64,000 nucleotides of DNA, from positions 1-64,000 of the forward strand of contig PWOI01000130.1 in the NCBI GenBank assembly GCA_003557485.1, read 5' to 3'. Both the position numbers and the translations under genes were made by a program. The first letter of the stretch is position 1, and every line of letters starts with the position of its first letter. This DNA is from Elusimicrobiota bacterium (GTDB taxonomy: Bacteria; CG03; SLGR01; PWQF01). Below the pieces are notes generated by a model, which had not been told where the DNA came from, did no database searches, and saw nothing but the letters and a program-made list of their open reading frames with translations. This document shows, one piece after another, positions 1 to 7,904 of the stretch.

Positions 1-138
1 ATGAGACTACAGGAAATTCATCAGGACTTTTATGCTCAGTAACTACACGGCAGGATATAATTGTCGTAAGAAGTATAAATGAAATAATTAGTTTGTTCAT
101 TCTTACTCCGTTTCAATTAACCAGCTGTTCGTAAAGAA
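1..138. other. sequence left of the tRNA with no recognised feature
   Basis: No convincing coding region or promoter is visible here. The stretch lies downstream of tRNA-Pro on the minus strand. No strong hairpin followed by T on the minus strand was found, so the operon end is not defined. Confidence 0.3.
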
Positions 139-217
139 TGGTCGGGAAGGAGGGATTCGAACCCCCGATCTCGTGCTCCCAAAGCACGCGCGTTAAGCCA
201 AGCTACGCTACTTCCCG
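139..217 (-). tRNA. tRNA-Pro (UGG anticodon), CCA encoded
   Basis: The minus strand folds as a complete cloverleaf. The acceptor strand at 217-211 pairs with 149-143, the discriminator A is at 142, and CCA is encoded at 141-139. The anticodon arm has a 5-bp stem around the 7-base loop TTTGGGA (183-177), giving anticodon TGG at 181-179. The T arm carries GGTTCGAATCC. The D loop is long (11 bases), so the body is 76 nt before CCA. The first 15 bases overlap the 3' end of rdgB, so the tRNA probably has to be cut out of the rdgB mRNA or transcribed from a promoter inside rdgB. Confidence 0.95.
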
Positions 218-802
218 GTTTTTTATCAATTCAGCCATCTTCTTAAAAGCTATGTATCTGTGGCTGATAGAGTTTTTTTCTTCGGCACTCATATCGGCAA
301 ATGTTTTCCCTGTACCATTCACAAGAAAAACGGGGTCGTACCCAAAACCTTCCGTGCCGATTGGCTCTGAAGTTATGCTTCCCGTTACAACCCCTTCTGT
401 AAAATACTTTTTCCCGTCCGGAAAAGCAAGACAGACAACTGTCCGGAATGCAGCAGTGCGTTTGTTCCCGGGTATTCCTTGTAGTTCTTCCAGAAGCTTG
501 CGGACATTATCCTCATACTTTGCCTGCGGGCCCGCATACCGGGCCGAGTGCACCCCCGGAGATCCGTCAAGAGAGTTAACAAAAAGCCCGGTATCGTCTG
601 CAACTGCAGGCTTATTTAAAAAATTTGCCACATATACGGCTTTAATAGCAGCGTTTTCTTCAAGCGTTTCTCCGGTTTCGTCTATTTCTCCTATATCGGG
701 AAACTCACCTGCCCAACGCAGTATTCCGGGAAGGTCTTTAAGTATTTCTTTTATTTCCCTGTATTTATCGGGGTTCTGGGTTGCAAGTATTAATTCTTTC
801 AA
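203..802 (-). CDS. rdgB: XTP/dITP diphosphatase (RdgB/HAM1 family)
   Basis: This house-cleaning pyrophosphatase hydrolyses dITP, XTP and ITP to monophosphates, which keeps deaminated purines out of nucleic acids. The 199-residue length is normal for the family. Visible signatures are the N-terminal ATQNPDKYREI phosphate-binding segment, ADDTGL near residue 68 and GFGYDPVF near residue 152. The start ATG overlaps the rph stop by 4 bases, and the rph-rdgB order is common in bacteria, so the two are co-transcribed. The stop codon (203-205) lies inside the tRNA-Pro gene, giving a 15-base same-strand overlap, which is unusual. Family assignment is firm. Confidence 0.95.
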   Translation of the reverse strand: MKELILATQNPDKYREIKEILKDLPGILRWAGEFPDIGEIDETGETLEENAAIKAVYVANFLNKPAVADDTGLFVNSLDGSPGVHSARYAGPQAKYEDNVRKLLEELQGIPGNKRTAAFRTVVCLAFPDGKKYFTEGVVTGSITSEPIGTEGFGYDPVFLVNGTGKTFADMSAEEKNSISHRYIAFKKMAELIKNREVA

Positions 803-1536
803 ATCAGGCCGAGCGCTTTCTTCTGTTCGCTTATCTGTTCCATTATGCCCTTGCCTGCAAGATCAACCATCTCGTCAAGCTGTGATTTTCTGAATGTGGC
901 TTCCTCCCCGGTTGCCTGAAGTTCGCATATCCTGCCGGTTTCTGTCATAACCAGATTCAGGTCTACCTGCGCCGCCATATCCTCGGAACTGTTGAGATCA
1001 AGCATAACCGCACCTCGGACCACCCCCGCGCTGATGCCGGCTACAAAATCACTTACAGGCATATGATTGATCTGCCCGCGGCTCTGCATATCAGTGAAAA
1101 GAAGATAGAGGGCTATAAAGCCGCCTGTTACGGCAGCAGAACGAGTACCGCCGTCAGCCTGTATGACATCGCAATCAACTATGATGCTTTCATTGGGTAT
1201 AAGTTCAAGGTTGCATACCGACCTTAAAGACCTTGCTATCATTCTTTCTATTTCGCTGGTACGTCCCCTGACCCCTTTTCTTTCCCTGTTCACCCGTGTT
1301 GTACACGAGGAAGGAAGAAGCGAATACTGGGCGCCTACCCAGCCTTTAGGTTCATTCTTTACATGCGGAGGCATCCAGTTACCGGTAGAAGCAGCACACA
1401 GCACTCTTGTTTTTCCCTGTGTTATCAGAACGGAACTGGGGTTAGTATCCAGATAGTTTATATCTATTTTTGTTTTTCTTTTCTGGTTATAATCCCTGTT
1501 TTCATCCCTTATAAATTTTCCCTGTTTATTATTCAA
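799..1536 (-). CDS. rph: RNase PH
   Basis: A phosphorolytic 3'-5' exoribonuclease that trims tRNA precursors, active as a hexameric ring. The 245 residues match the family length. The block GWVGAQYSLLPSSCTTR followed by RERKGVRGRTSEIERMI is the characteristic RNase PH core with the phosphate-binding arginines, and DCDVIQADGG follows. The N-terminus has an extended basic stretch. It sits 10 bases behind the 446-residue membrane protein gene and overlaps rdgB by 4 bases. Since a tRNA-Pro gene ends the same operon, enzyme and substrate may share a transcript, though the encoded CCA limits how much trimming is needed. Confidence 0.95.
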   Translation of the reverse strand: MNNKQGKFIRDENRDYNQKRKTKIDINYLDTNPSSVLITQGKTRVLCAASTGNWMPPHVKNEPKGWVGAQYSLLPSSCTTRVNRERKGVRGRTSEIERMIARSLRSVCNLELIPNESIIVDCDVIQADGGTRSAAVTGGFIALYLLFTDMQSRGQINHMPVSDFVAGISAGVVRGAVMLDLNSSEDMAAQVDLNLVMTETGRICELQATGEEATFRKSQLDEMVDLAGKGIMEQISEQKKALGLI

Positions 1537-1546
1537 ATTTCCTCCT

Positions 1547-2887
1547 TCAGGATCTTATTTCTTTTGTTTTTTTCAAAGCATCGTAAAGTATAAGTACCAG
1601 CAGAACCACAATAAGCCCAACCAGAAGGTATTTAGTGGGCAGTGTCGGCCTGAGCGTTACCGAACGTATTCTGCGCAGGCTTTCTCCGGCCGTGTTATAG
1701 TAAATCCTCATATTTTCGGGTGATATGGCAGCATACCCCAAGTCATCGGGAAGTTCATCGAATGAACTTCCGTACCTTTCATGCAGAAGCCATACCCGGG
1801 GATTTGAATTAAAGGATACTATACCGGATAAACCTTTTTCTTCAAGAGCCGTTTCCGCTGCCGGACCGTAAAGAATAACGGTTATCTTTTCCGGGGTTGC
1901 CCGGTTATGGAGTTCCTCTTCGCCCCAGGAATAATGACCGCGGGGATGGAGAGCAAGCGTCTTATGCCTCACATCTCGCGTGCTGAATCCTTCCGAAAAA
2001 TGGAGTTCTTCATTTTCGGCGTTCCACCATATAATTTCTCCCCCGTGCACACCTGCAAGATAAATTACTTCGGGAGTTGTATATATGTGATCCCACTGCT
2101 TTTTTCCAGGATCATATACAAGTATTGAACGGGCCCCCCTTCTTTCGGTTAAAGCTGCTGTTATTCCCGTATCGGCGCAGGCGGCAACATCAAGAAATCC
2201 GGGGTCTTCTACTGAAAACTGGGGTTCTTTGTCTGTCCTGAAACTGGTTTTGAGTATATACCTGCGTCCTGTCATGTCATGCTCGGCCCGTACCAGTATA
2301 GAAGTTTCGCACAGCCATCTGGCTTCGCTCACTGTATAACCGGACAGGGATTTCACTTCAAGCCAGTCAACTTCGTCAATATACATAAGTTTTCCGAAGC
2401 GGGAGATAATGATATTGTCTCCCTTTTTTCCATGGAATTCAAAGGCTTCATCAACGGGAGAAACTGCAAGGTCACCGTTAAATTCAAGACTCATCTTTCC
2501 GTTTGACCATTTCCTGTAAAAAAGAACCCCTTTGTCGTATGCCGGATCAAACTCCTCTTCGCCGGTTAACTCAATACCCAGTTCCTGTCCGATTAAATCC
2601 AGGCAAAGCTCCTGAACCGTAATATCTGTTTCATGCATAGGAGGAAACGGATGAAGGGCTATTGAGATATCCGCTTCTATGGATTCTGATTCAAGAATAT
2701 TAAATATATGAAACGCTTTTTCCCTTTCCGCGCGCATACGTAGTTCTTCGCCAAGAGGGTGACCGTAATTGCCGTATATACTTAAAACTGCCTTATCTCC
2801 CTGCCACCGCGTCATTATATTGTAGGTCCCTGCTGCCGGTAAAGATAATATGAATAACAAAACAAGCGCTATTCCTGTCTTTTTCAT
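1547..2887 (-). CDS. uncharacterised exported protein anchored at both ends
   Basis: I do not recognise a family. The 446-residue product starts with a hydrophobic signal segment (about residues 5-20) and ends with a strong membrane helix (about 420-438) followed by a short basic tail. The intervening 400 residues are rich in beta strand, Trp and acidic residues, with short repeated strand-turn units (for example GKLMYIDEVDWLEV and GEIIWWNAENEELHF), suggesting a beta-propeller-like periplasmic domain. That fold is inference. The start overlaps the valS stop by 4 bases (ATGA type), so it is translationally coupled in the long minus operon. No catalytic motif is visible. Confidence 0.7.
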   Translation of the reverse strand: MKKTGIALVLLFILSLPAAGTYNIMTRWQGDKAVLSIYGNYGHPLGEELRMRAEREKAFHIFNILESESIEADISIALHPFPPMHETDITVQELCLDLIGQELGIELTGEEEFDPAYDKGVLFYRKWSNGKMSLEFNGDLAVSPVDEAFEFHGKKGDNIIISRFGKLMYIDEVDWLEVKSLSGYTVSEARWLCETSILVRAEHDMTGRRYILKTSFRTDKEPQFSVEDPGFLDVAACADTGITAALTERRGARSILVYDPGKKQWDHIYTTPEVIYLAGVHGGEIIWWNAENEELHFSEGFSTRDVRHKTLALHPRGHYSWGEEELHNRATPEKITVILYGPAAETALEEKGLSGIVSFNSNPRVWLLHERYGSSFDELPDDLGYAAISPENMRIYYNTAGESLRRIRSVTLRPTLPTKYLLVGLIVVLLVLILYDALKKTKEIRS

Positions 2888-5523
2888 TTTTTTATCCCCC
2901 TGATGTTTTTTTCCAGCCTGTCAAGCTCATCCTGATATTCAGAAGCGCGCTCCCTGGTCTGACGCACCACTTCTTCAGGCGCTTTTTCAATGAAGTCCCT
3001 GCTGCCAAGCTTTTTTTTATAACCTGCTATAACTGAATTGATTTCACTGATTCTTTTCTCAATCCGGTTTATCTCGCGGCTTCGCATAGACTCGGAAATT
3101 TCTACAAATACAGCTATTTTACCAACTACTTCAACCGCATCTCCGTCTTTTCTTTTTATTTCAGAACCGACAGTTATCTTTTCAACGCCGGCAAGCTGTT
3201 TGATGTAGTGTTCGTATTTATAGATTAATTCCTTATCATTTGTTTCCGCTTTCACTGAGACATTGAGTTTTTCGGCAGGCTGTATTTTTACTTCCCCCCT
3301 TATGTTTCTTATCGAAGATATTATATCCATTAAAATCCTCATTGCCCCGATATCGCTTTCCGGAATATCAGGTGTCTTTAATTCTTTTCCATTCATATCA
3401 AGCGGAGTTTTTCCGGGAAGCTCGGCATGTATTGATATATATTCCCATATCTGGGATGTTATAAACGGGGTCACCGGATGCATAAGGTTAAGTATGCGGA
3501 CAAGCACGAAAAGAAGCACTTTCTGGACCGTTTGTCTCTGTTGTCCCTCTGAATAAAGACGGAGTTTGGCAAGTTCCAGGTACCAGTCGCAGAAATAGTT
3601 CCATACAAATTCGTATATAAGGCGGCAGGCGCTTGCGTTATTGAATTTCCTGTATGAAGAATATACTCTATCAGTAAATGTTTCAAGCTCACTTAATATC
3701 CATTTGTCGGCAAGTTCCATATCGGCGACTTCCGGAAGCTGCAGGTCTTTAACTTCCATCTCCCCTATGATAAGACGTGCAGCATTATGAAGTTTATTCA
3801 TAAAATTTCTTGCCGCAATGAAGTCGTCATCGGAAAGCTGCAGGTCACGACCCGGAACAGCGCTTTTTGCCAGCGAGAACCTTAGGGCATCCGTACCGTA
3901 CTCTTTTACTATATCCATCGGATCAATTACATTGCCCTTTGATTTAGACATTTTCTCGCCTTTTTCGTCCCTTATCATTCCGTGTATGTTTACTTTCGCA
4001 AAGGGGATATCTCCCCTCAACTTGAGCCCCATCATTATCATTCTCGCAACCCAGAGGTAGAGTATTTCATGGCCTGTAACAAGCACTTTAGTGGGATAGT
4101 AATATTTAAGGTCCTCTGTTTCCTCAGGCCATCCCAAAGTTGAAAAAGGCCACAATGCGGAAGAAAACCAGGTGTCAAGTACATCCTCATCCTGCCTAAC
4201 GGTTCTCCCGCAGTCAGGGCAGCTGTCAGGCTTAGCGCGCAGAGCAAAAGGCCCGCATCCCTTTTCGCAGTAATAAACCGGTATTCGGTGGCCCCACCAT
4301 ATCTGCCTTGATATACACCAGTCATGTATATTTTCAAGCCAATTCAAATAAGGCTTTTCCCAGATTGAAGGAATGAATTTTACTTTTTTCTCTTCCGAAA
4401 CCTTTATAGCCGCGGAAGCAATGTCTTTCATTTTAAGAAACCACTGTTCGGATATTAGAGGCTCTATCAACGTTGAACACCTATAACAAAGGCCCGGCGC
4501 ATGGGTATAATCTTCTGTTTTTTCCAATAATTCCAACTTTTCAAGCTCTTCAAGTATTTTCTTGCGGCATTCGAAGCGGTCCATCCCGGAAAACTTTCCC
4601 GCCTCTTCGGTCATCCTAGCTTCTTCATCAATTACTTTAACAAACTCAAGAGAATGCCTTCTTCCCATATCAAAGTCATTGGGATCGTGAGCAGGCGTTA
4701 CTTTTACTACCCCTGACCCGAAAGCCGGATCGACAAAATCATCCTTTATAACACAGATATCTCTTCCCGTAAGGGGGAGTGATATTTTCTTGCCCTCAAG
4801 GTTTTTATATCTTTTATCCGAAGGATTTACTGCAACAGCCGTATCGCCGAGCATAGTCTCGGGCCGGGTCGTTGCCACGGTTACATAAGAATCCTTTTCT
4901 CCGGCAATAGGGTATTTTATATGCCACAGTTTTGATTGCCGGGGCTCATTCTCAAGCTCTATATCGGATAGAGCAGTGCGGCAGCGCGGGCAGAAATTAA
5001 TCATATATTCCCCCCGGTAAATCAGCCCTTCTTCAAAAAGAGTTACAAATGTCTCAGTTACGGCCTTTGAACATTGCCCGTCCATCGTGAAACGCATCCT
5101 ATCCCAGTCGCAGCCGCAGCCGAGCATTTTCAGCTGGTTTATTATGGTGCCGCCGGATTCCTCTTTCCACTTTTCCATTCTCTCCAAAAACTTTTCTCTG
5201 CCCATTTGAGTCCGCGTCCGGCCGTCCTCTTCAAGAATCAGCCTTTCAACTACATTCTGGGTCGCTATCCCGCCGTGGTCCGTACCGGGCTGCCACATAG
5301 TGTTAAACCCGTTGATCTTGTGGAATCTTATAACAATATCCTGAATAACATTGTTGAGGGCATGCCCCATATGCAGCGCGCCCGTTATATTTGGAGGAGG
5401 AATTACTATAGAGTAAGGTTTTCTATTGTCGGGGGCTGAAGAAAAAGTCTTATTCTCCAGCCAGTATTCTGCCCATTTTTTCTCGTATTCAGCGGGATTG
5501 TTTGTCTTCGAAAGCTGTTTCAT
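2884..5523 (-). CDS. valS: valyl-tRNA synthetase
   Basis: Class I synthetase charging tRNA-Val. The HIGH-type motif is HMGH at residues 51-54 within PPPNITGALHMGHALNN, and KMSKS is at about 524-528. The editing (CP1) domain lies between them, with TTRPETMLGDTAVAV and its threonine-rich pocket. Paired CxxC zinc-binding segments occur (CPRCRTALSD, and a CPDCGR segment near residue 440). The last 65 residues form the coiled-coil arm typical of ValRS. The 879-residue length is normal. It lies 2 bases after the barrel gene and overlaps the following gene, so it is embedded in the operon rather than behind a T-box or its own promoter. Confidence 0.97.
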   Translation of the reverse strand: MKQLSKTNNPAEYEKKWAEYWLENKTFSSAPDNRKPYSIVIPPPNITGALHMGHALNNVIQDIVIRFHKINGFNTMWQPGTDHGGIATQNVVERLILEEDGRTRTQMGREKFLERMEKWKEESGGTIINQLKMLGCGCDWDRMRFTMDGQCSKAVTETFVTLFEEGLIYRGEYMINFCPRCRTALSDIELENEPRQSKLWHIKYPIAGEKDSYVTVATTRPETMLGDTAVAVNPSDKRYKNLEGKKISLPLTGRDICVIKDDFVDPAFGSGVVKVTPAHDPNDFDMGRRHSLEFVKVIDEEARMTEEAGKFSGMDRFECRKKILEELEKLELLEKTEDYTHAPGLCYRCSTLIEPLISEQWFLKMKDIASAAIKVSEEKKVKFIPSIWEKPYLNWLENIHDWCISRQIWWGHRIPVYYCEKGCGPFALRAKPDSCPDCGRTVRQDEDVLDTWFSSALWPFSTLGWPEETEDLKYYYPTKVLVTGHEILYLWVARMIMMGLKLRGDIPFAKVNIHGMIRDEKGEKMSKSKGNVIDPMDIVKEYGTDALRFSLAKSAVPGRDLQLSDDDFIAARNFMNKLHNAARLIIGEMEVKDLQLPEVADMELADKWILSELETFTDRVYSSYRKFNNASACRLIYEFVWNYFCDWYLELAKLRLYSEGQQRQTVQKVLLFVLVRILNLMHPVTPFITSQIWEYISIHAELPGKTPLDMNGKELKTPDIPESDIGAMRILMDIISSIRNIRGEVKIQPAEKLNVSVKAETNDKELIYKYEHYIKQLAGVEKITVGSEIKRKDGDAVEVVGKIAVFVEISESMRSREINRIEKRISEINSVIAGYKKKLGSRDFIEKAPEEVVRQTRERASEYQDELDRLEKNIRGIKK

Positions 5524-5525
5524 AA

Positions 5526-5984
5526 CTAAAAATAGTACCTTAAACCGGTCATTGCAGTAAATTCAAAAGCTGTATCCGGGACAACGCCGACAACCGGGGC
5601 CACTTCCAGAAACGCATCCATAGGGGCCTCGGGGAAAATATAGCTTATTCCTCCGGGAAACCGTAAACCTACTGTGCTCTTGTCAGGGTCGTCGTCCCTG
5701 ATCCTGACTCTTGTCCCAAACCCGTAATATAGCGGGTAAGATTGCTGTCCGTTGTCTATAATGTCAAAAAAATGCTTCAGGAAATTAACAGAAAATTTAA
5801 GCTCTCCACCCCACCAAGAAAGGACAGCGTCTATTGCTGTATCCTCGGCTCGCCATGTTTTAATGCTTATACCGCTCAGGTCTCCAACAGCAATGCCGGT
5901 ACCGATTGTTTTTTCTCGAATGTTTCCCATAACCGGACCGGCTGTTAAAACCAGCGCCATCAGCGCCGGGAGAATGTATCTCAT
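5526..5984 (-). CDS. small exported beta-barrel-like protein
   Basis: The 152-residue product has a signal peptide (about residues 1-20, ending PVMG) and no recognised domain. The mature part alternates hydrophobic and polar residues and ends in RYYF, an aromatic C-terminus typical of outer-membrane barrels. The length would allow about 6-8 strands. It shares this style with several other proteins in the window (for example 46568, 48314 and 52847), so the genome seems to carry a family of diverged small barrels. It overlaps the flavoredoxin stop by 1 base and precedes valS by 2 bases. Function unknown. Confidence 0.6.
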   Translation of the reverse strand: MRYILPALMALVLTAGPVMGNIREKTIGTGIAVGDLSGISIKTWRAEDTAIDAVLSWWGGELKFSVNFLKHFFDIIDNGQQSYPLYYGFGTRVRIRDDDPDKSTVGLRFPGGISYIFPEAPMDAFLEVAPVVGVVPDTAFEFTAMTGLRYYF

Positions 5985-6541
5985 TATTTCTCGTTTACTT
6001 CGGGCGAAAGGATACCGAAAACCCCGCCTCCGAGATGATGTATTGTTCTACCGCTTTCCTTTTCGGGAGAAACCCTGTCGGTAAAACCGTCTTTTGACGC
6101 GCCGGCTTTAAGAGCTTCCCCTATTATCATAGCCACGGAACCTACTTGAAATTCCCCGTCCAGGGCGCACTCTATGTAGCCGGTAAAACCTTCCGGTATA
6201 AGAGCGTCTGCTTTTTCTCCCTTTTCGGTATTTACCGGGAACTTTTTAAACTTGTTTTCATCAGCGCCGGAAACCGAACCGCAGTACCTGACAAATTCTG
6301 CGGAGGAAAGATTCGGAATACAGATTATAAATTTCCCGGTGCTTTTTATGTTTTCATATGTTTTATGGGTTTTCCCAAGTCCTATAAGAATCTTGGATGG
6401 ACTCTTGCGTACAGGACAATTCCATGCCACGGGAGCTATATCGTAAACCCCTTCCGGTGATTTTGTGGAAACCATGACCACTGGGCCGTGATTTACAAGC
6501 CGGTAAGCAATGTCTATGGGTATTTCCTTGTAAGTACTCAT
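5984..6541 (-). CDS. flavoredoxin-type FMN-binding flavin reductase
   Basis: The 185 residues match the flavin reductase-like/flavoredoxin family: a split-barrel FMN protein that passes electrons to partner proteins in anaerobes. Supporting segments are PVVMVSTKSPEGVYDIAPVA at residues 20-39, KILIGLGKTHKTYENI, and GKFIICIPN followed by an aromatic/Cys stretch (FVRYCGSVSG) where the FMN lies in relatives. It follows a cupin and a cyclophilin in the same operon. The physiological partner cannot be read from sequence. The assignment to the family is good; the exact substrate is not known. Confidence 0.8.
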   Translation of the reverse strand: MSTYKEIPIDIAYRLVNHGPVVMVSTKSPEGVYDIAPVAWNCPVRKSPSKILIGLGKTHKTYENIKSTGKFIICIPNLSSAEFVRYCGSVSGADENKFKKFPVNTEKGEKADALIPEGFTGYIECALDGEFQVGSVAMIIGEALKAGASKDGFTDRVSPEKESGRTIHHLGGGVFGILSPEVNEK

Positions 6542-6558
6542 ATTTTATAAACTCCTTT

Positions 6559-6831
6559 TTATCCGAATTTATAGTGCTTTCTTATCTTCTTTGTTATTTT
6601 CCAGGTGCAGTCCATACCTTCCGGAAAAACAACATAATCCCCCTCACTGAATTCAACCGGTTCGCCGCTGGAAGGTTTCACTTCGGCATGGCCCTCAAGT
6701 ATGTAGCAGTGCTCTTCCGATGAATAATGCCAGGGAAATTCTGACTCTTCTTTTTCCCAGATATCCCATCTGAAAACACCCAGATCCTCCAGTTCCTGTT
6801 TTGAAGGCTTACTGATTTCTATCTGTGCCAT
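6559..6831 (-). CDS. single-domain cupin protein
   Basis: The 90 residues form one small cupin barrel of the cupin_3 (DUF861) type, with EESEFPWHYSSEEHCYILEG then VEFSEGDYVVFPEGMDCTWKI, which is the usual pair of cupin motifs. His 40 (in HYSSEEHCY), Glu and His residues could hold a metal. Homologues are found as stand-alone proteins of unclear role and as part of ureidoglycine aminohydrolase; no purine degradation genes are here, so I assign no substrate. It lies between flavoredoxin (17-base gap) and the cyclophilin (9-base gap), in the same operon. Confidence 0.8.
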   Translation of the reverse strand: MAQIEISKPSKQELEDLGVFRWDIWEKEESEFPWHYSSEEHCYILEGHAEVKPSSGEPVEFSEGDYVVFPEGMDCTWKITKKIRKHYKFG

Positions 6832-6840
6832 AAATTCACC

Positions 6841-7509
6841 TTACTTTTCAATTATTTCAACCCGTTCCATAACAACCGGTTGAGCAGGCCTGTCACCCGG
6901 ACCGGTAGGGGTACGGGCAATTTCATAAACATAATCCATTCCCTCAGTAACTTCTCCAAATATTGTATGCCTTCCGTCTAACCATGGCGTAGGGGAAACG
7001 GTAATAAAAAACTGGCTCCCGTTTGTATTGGGACCGGCGTTTGCCATTGCAAGGATTCCTGGACGGTCGAAACTCAATCCTTCAACTATTTCGCAGTCAA
7101 ACTGGTAGCCCGGCCCGCCTCGCCCTGTTCCAAGCGGGTCGCCTCCCTGGATCATAAATCCATCGATAACCCTGTGAAAAATTAATCCATCGTAGAATCT
7201 TCCTGTTGTTAATTCTCCAGTTTGAGGATCCCGGTACTCCCTGGTTCCGGAAGCAAGTCCCGTAAAGTTTTCCACCGTCTCGGGAGTTTTGTCGGAAAAC
7301 AGTTTTATAACAATTTCACCGAGTTCTTCCCCCCCAACGGAAACTTCTATACGCGCACCTGTGACCCCGGTTTTTTCTTCTAAATGTTCTTTATCCAAAG
7401 GAGCCTCCTCTTTAATTGAGATATCTTCCTTTAATAACGACTCATCTTTCGAACAGCCGCCAACAACCAGTATGCCCGAAAGGCATATAACCGTAATAAC
7501 TTTTTTCAT
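6841..7509 (-). CDS. cyclophilin-type peptidyl-prolyl isomerase, lipoprotein
   Basis: The N-terminus is a lipoprotein signal ending VVGGC, so Cys 19 would be lipidated and the enzyme exported. After a 30-residue acidic linker comes a complete cyclophilin domain: [20 protein letters not shown] with the catalytic FHRV arginine, GSQFFIT and [12 protein letters not shown]. It should speed proline isomerisation during folding of envelope proteins. The stop codon is 2 bases from the preceding CxxCxxCC gene, so it is the second gene of the operon. A second, FKBP-type isomerase (slyD) is found at 62971. Confidence 0.93.
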   Translation of the reverse strand: MKKVITVICLSGILVVGGCSKDESLLKEDISIKEEAPLDKEHLEEKTGVTGARIEVSVGGEELGEIVIKLFSDKTPETVENFTGLASGTREYRDPQTGELTTGRFYDGLIFHRVIDGFMIQGGDPLGTGRGGPGYQFDCEIVEGLSFDRPGILAMANAGPNTNGSQFFITVSPTPWLDGRHTIFGEVTEGMDYVYEIARTPTGPGDRPAQPVVMERVEIIEK

Positions 7510-7511
7510 GC

Positions 7512-7856
7512 TTAAACCACCTCTTTCGCCACTTTTATTCCCCTGCAGAAAGATTTTATTTTATCCAGTTGTCCGCTGTACCTGAAATTTTCATCCCAGA
7601 AGGGGAATGTCCTGCACTGGGAAGGCCTCTCCTTGTATATAACACAACGGGAATCTTCAAGAAAAATACACGGCTTTTCGTAGTTTCCCTTCAACCTGAG
7701 GCTTCCCTGGAACCGTTCTGAATACCGCTGCAGAAAGTCTTCTTCCTTCATCCCCAGAAGCGCCGCCATAGAACGGGCCTCTCCGGAATCAATAAAAACA
7801 TATCCATCCTGACAGCAGCATTGGCCGCAGGCCGTGCATTTAAAATCTATTTTCAT
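7512..7856 (-). CDS. YkgJ-type cysteine-cluster protein (zinc or iron-sulfur binding)
   Basis: The protein begins [14 protein letters not shown] and carries the CxxCxxCC signature plus [19 protein letters not shown] further on, the layout of the YkgJ/UPF0153 family thought to bind a metal or Fe-S cluster. About 114 residues, the usual length. I chose the ATG at 7856 rather than the one two codons earlier (7862), because a TATTAT -10 hexamer at 7863-7868 sits exactly 6 bases before it and there is no Shine-Dalgarno sequence, so the mRNA probably begins at this ATG. First gene of the long minus operon. Function in the cell is unknown for the whole family. Confidence 0.8.
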   Translation of the reverse strand: MKIDFKCTACGQCCCQDGYVFIDSGEARSMAALLGMKEEDFLQRYSERFQGSLRLKGNYEKPCIFLEDSRCVIYKERPSQCRTFPFWDENFRYSGQLDKIKSFCRGIKVAKEVV

Positions 7857-7862
7857 TTTCAT

Positions 7863-7890
7863 ATAATATCATTTAGAGCTTAAAAATCAA
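7863..7890 (-). promoter_or_regulatory. sigma-70-type promoter of the long minus operon, leaderless
   Basis: On the minus strand TTGATT (7890-7885), a 16-base spacer and TATTAT (7868-7863) precede an ATG at 7856 by 6 bases. The predicted start of transcription falls on the A of that ATG. Confidence 0.5.
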
Positions 7891-7904
7891 CCGGAAAGAG
7901 GGAA

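Noticed and set aside
138-893. Long open frame on the plus strand opposite rdgB and running through the tRNA
   Set aside because: It reads through the tRNA gene and is antisense to conserved rdgB and rph codons; no family or Shine-Dalgarno supports it.
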